The notes under the pieces were generated by a model. It made no database searches. It saw only the letters and a program-made list of their open reading frames with translations, and had not been told where the DNA came from. The position numbers were made by a program, and so were the translations under genes. 64,000 nt of DNA, from the NCBI RefSeq assembly GCF_020881035.1, contig NZ_JAJITC010000010.1:1-64000 (forward strand), given 5' to 3'. This document shows, one piece after another, positions 63,655 to 64,000 of the stretch (its first letter is position 1; each line of letters starts with the position of its first letter). This stretch comes from Paraburkholderia translucens (GTDB lineage: Bacteria; Pseudomonadota; Gammaproteobacteria; Burkholderiales; Burkholderiaceae).

Positions 63655-64000
63655 ATGCTTGTACAGCATGCTGGGCCCACGACGGGCGATCTATCGGCAT
63701 CTCAGACAGACGTGCGCGCTTATGCGTGGGTGGTATTTGCATTGACGGTCGGATTGCTGCTTTCCGACTACATGTCGCGGCAGGTGTTGAACGCCGTATT
63801 TCCGCCGCTCAAGGCGGCATGGCACCTGTCCGACGCGCAGCTGGGCTCGCTCAGCAGCGTGGTGGCGCTGATGGTTGGCGTGCTCACGTTTCCGCTGTCG
63901 GTGCTCGCTGACCGTTGGGGGCGCGTGAAGAGCATCGTGCTGATGGCGGGAATGTGGAGTCTCGCGACGGCAGGCTGCGCGATCTCGGCGAGCTATGGCC
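63655..64000 (+). CDS. MFS transporter (partial, runs off the window)
   Basis: The first 115 residues of an MFS carrier. After a short polar N-terminus, span 1 contains VVFALTVGLLLSDYMSRQVL, and the loop between spans 2 and 3 has the MFS signature ADRWGRVKS. AAGGAG precedes ATG 63655. It probably imports the substrate of the neighbouring BKACE enzyme. The remainder lies outside the window. Confidence 0.9.
   Translation, partial: MLVQHAGPTTGDLSASQTDVRAYAWVVFALTVGLLLSDYMSRQVLNAVFPPLKAAWHLSDAQLGSLSSVVALMVGVLTFPLSVLADRWGRVKSIVLMAGMWSLATAGCAISASYG

Overview
The window is 64 kb of GC-rich DNA from a Burkholderia-type betaproteobacterium, most likely Paraburkholderia. The evidence is the prpC-acnD-prpF end of a 2-methylcitrate operon, DUF4148 and CsbD-like small proteins, an OpgC-type membrane protein, PHA-synthase machinery and many AraC, LuxR and LysE paralogs, all with strong G/C third-position bias. 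I saw no rRNA, tRNA, CRISPR array, complete insertion sequence or prophage. Most of the window is chromosomal metabolic backbone.

Layout. 1-4169: end of the methylcitrate operon (propionate catabolism). 4368-5716: an IsdG-fold monooxygenase and an MDR oxidoreductase. 5718-7680: an ABC-transporter ATPase gene broken inside its signature motif by about 1.3 kb of foreign, AT-richer DNA. That insert carries a 3' gene stub with its own terminator, a frameshifted polymorphic-toxin-like C-terminus and an intact DUF4279 immunity-type gene. 7754-16975: AroE paralog, acyltransferase, OpgC/tannase pair, YadGH-type ABC exporter, solo LuxR regulator and a decayed AraC gene. 17249-24754: DUF3830 protein, GDSL lipoprotein, an oxalate/formate-type MFS carrier with a 42-residue companion membrane peptide, two LysE exporters, a YigZ protein and a DsbA-like isomerase. 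25158-30687: PBP/FtsI paralog, chemoreceptor, a Pro/Asp-rich small protein, PIG-L deacetylase and MocA-like nucleotidyltransferase. 30809-34754: a three-subunit periplasmic molybdenum aldehyde oxidoreductase (PaoABC type), which fits with the MocA-like gene next to it.

35475-48375: exonuclease III, CsbD and Pr6Pr proteins, SDR, sirtuin, 6-phosphogluconate dehydrogenase, DUF4148 protein, LysM/degenerate-M23 lipoprotein, threonine aldolase and glycogen phosphorylase. 48483-52897: DUF6232 protein, glutamate symporter, IlvD/Edd dehydratase and methyltransferase. 53541-60526: AraC regulator followed by acyl-CoA dehydrogenase, EtfB, EtfA, MaoC hydratase and PHA synthase on one strand. As a set these could turn acyl-CoA into (R)-3-hydroxyacyl-CoA and polymerise it. 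60651-61228: VapC/RHH toxin-antitoxin pair with a visible palindromic operator. 61324-64000: AraC regulator divergent from a BKACE enzyme and an MFS transporter that runs off the edge.

The most notable items are the ABC ATPase disrupted by a toxin/immunity cassette, the small subunit beside the MFS carrier, and the compact acyl-CoA-dehydrogenase/ETF/MaoC/PhaC cluster. All assignments come from reading the sequence; no database search was run.
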